Positions 63,717 through 64,000 of a DNA stretch of 64,000 nt are shown piece by piece. The notes under the pieces are model-generated. The model was not told the origin of the DNA. It saw nothing but the letters and a program-made list of their open reading frames with translations, and did not search any database. Source of the DNA: Roseiarcus sp963770275 (GTDB lineage: Bacteria; Pseudomonadota; Alphaproteobacteria; Rhizobiales; Beijerinckiaceae); the NCBI GenBank assembly GCA_963770275.1, contig CAVYPD010000048.1, forward strand, positions 75,108-139,107. The letters run 5' to 3'. How positions within the stretch are numbered: position 1 is the stretch's first letter; every line of letters starts with the position of its first letter. The position numbers were made by a program, and so were the translations under genes.

Positions 63717-64000
63717 CGAGGCAAGCCCAGCAGCTTCTTGGGGCGCCACGCCGCCGCTCATGGCTAGCCGTCGCCGCCAGAGGAGAGCGGCGGCGGCGCC
63801 CATCTTGACTTAGCCCCACCAGCCGGTCGCTACTACGGCATGACTTGCTCTTCCAGTTCGGCCCCCAATTAAGATGCTGGCGGACGCTGTTGTCCCCCTC
63901 AAAGGCGACCGCTGAGCGCGCCTTCGGCACTTCTGCCCGGCTGCTGGGCGTGATCTCCAGGCGCGGTCTTGCTCACGCGCGCCAAATTGTTGCTAGCGCG
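63717..64000. other. Terminal stretch without a recognised gene
   Basis: Arg/Ala-rich frames on both strands but no motif recognised. It may continue into a gene beyond the window. Confidence 0.3.

Noticed and set aside
1..64000. CRISPR arrays, rRNA genes, complete tRNA genes, insertion sequences with intact transposase
   Set aside because: Looked for on both strands; no regularly spaced repeats, rRNA-like stretches, full tRNA cloverleaf or transposase motifs were recognised.

Overview
The window looks like a chromosomal segment of a GC-rich alphaproteobacterium, probably Hyphomicrobiales (Rhizobiales). This is inferred from base composition, the many RbsABC-type (CUT2) sugar importers mixed with short-chain and 3-hydroxyisobutyrate-type dehydrogenases, and two secreted proteins with the PEPxxWA-CTERM signal common in Alphaproteobacteria. 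No rRNA, complete tRNA or CRISPR array was seen, so genus is not assigned.

Region 1 (about 1-49.2 kb) is a dense carbohydrate/polyol catabolic locus. It holds five CUT2 ABC importers: 70-3483 (ATPase and two permeases; its binding protein is probably to the left), 13143-17814 (binding protein, ATPase, two permeases), 23986-27821 on the minus strand (binding protein, ATPase, permease), 29091-32333 (XylH-like permease, XylF-like binding protein, single-domain ATPase) and 44295-49194 (permease, binding protein, ATPase fused to a permease). Between them lie six SDRs, four 3-hydroxyisobutyrate-dehydrogenase-like enzymes, an aldo/keto reductase, a Zn-type alcohol dehydrogenase, a GMC oxidoreductase, an aldehyde dehydrogenase, a PdxA-family dehydrogenase, an amidohydrolase, a ketopantoate-reductase-like protein, a TIM-barrel epimerase, an M24-family protein, a VOC protein, an alpha/beta hydrolase and a metallo-beta-lactamase-fold protein. 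Regulators are a LacI protein, a GntR/FCD protein and an unusual fusion of a winged helix with a solute-binding domain. The layout suggests several import-plus-oxidation modules for sugars, sugar acids or polyols. The substrates cannot be read from the sequence.

Region 2 (about 49.2-64 kb) is accessory DNA: a 16-nt match to a tRNA 3' end, a P4-type tyrosine integrase, an AlpA-like HTH protein and a RepA-type AAA ATPase. These are followed by a GIY-YIG (T5orf172-like) coiled-coil membrane protein, an HNH-like protein, a zinc-ribbon protein, two related PEP-CTERM proteins with near-identical terminators, several tiny membrane ORFs, remnants of recombinase-like and SRAP-like genes, two families of dispersed repeats, and an AraC-type regulator lying between two diverged inverted copies of one sequence.

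A striking property of the whole window is the number of genes broken by single-base frameshifts (at least 20 events) or in-frame amber codons, although the motifs on both sides of each break are intact. Many are repaired by adding or removing one base, so uncorrected sequencing/assembly errors are the simplest explanation; real decay cannot be excluded. Where a gene is listed across a frameshift, the coordinates span all its parts.
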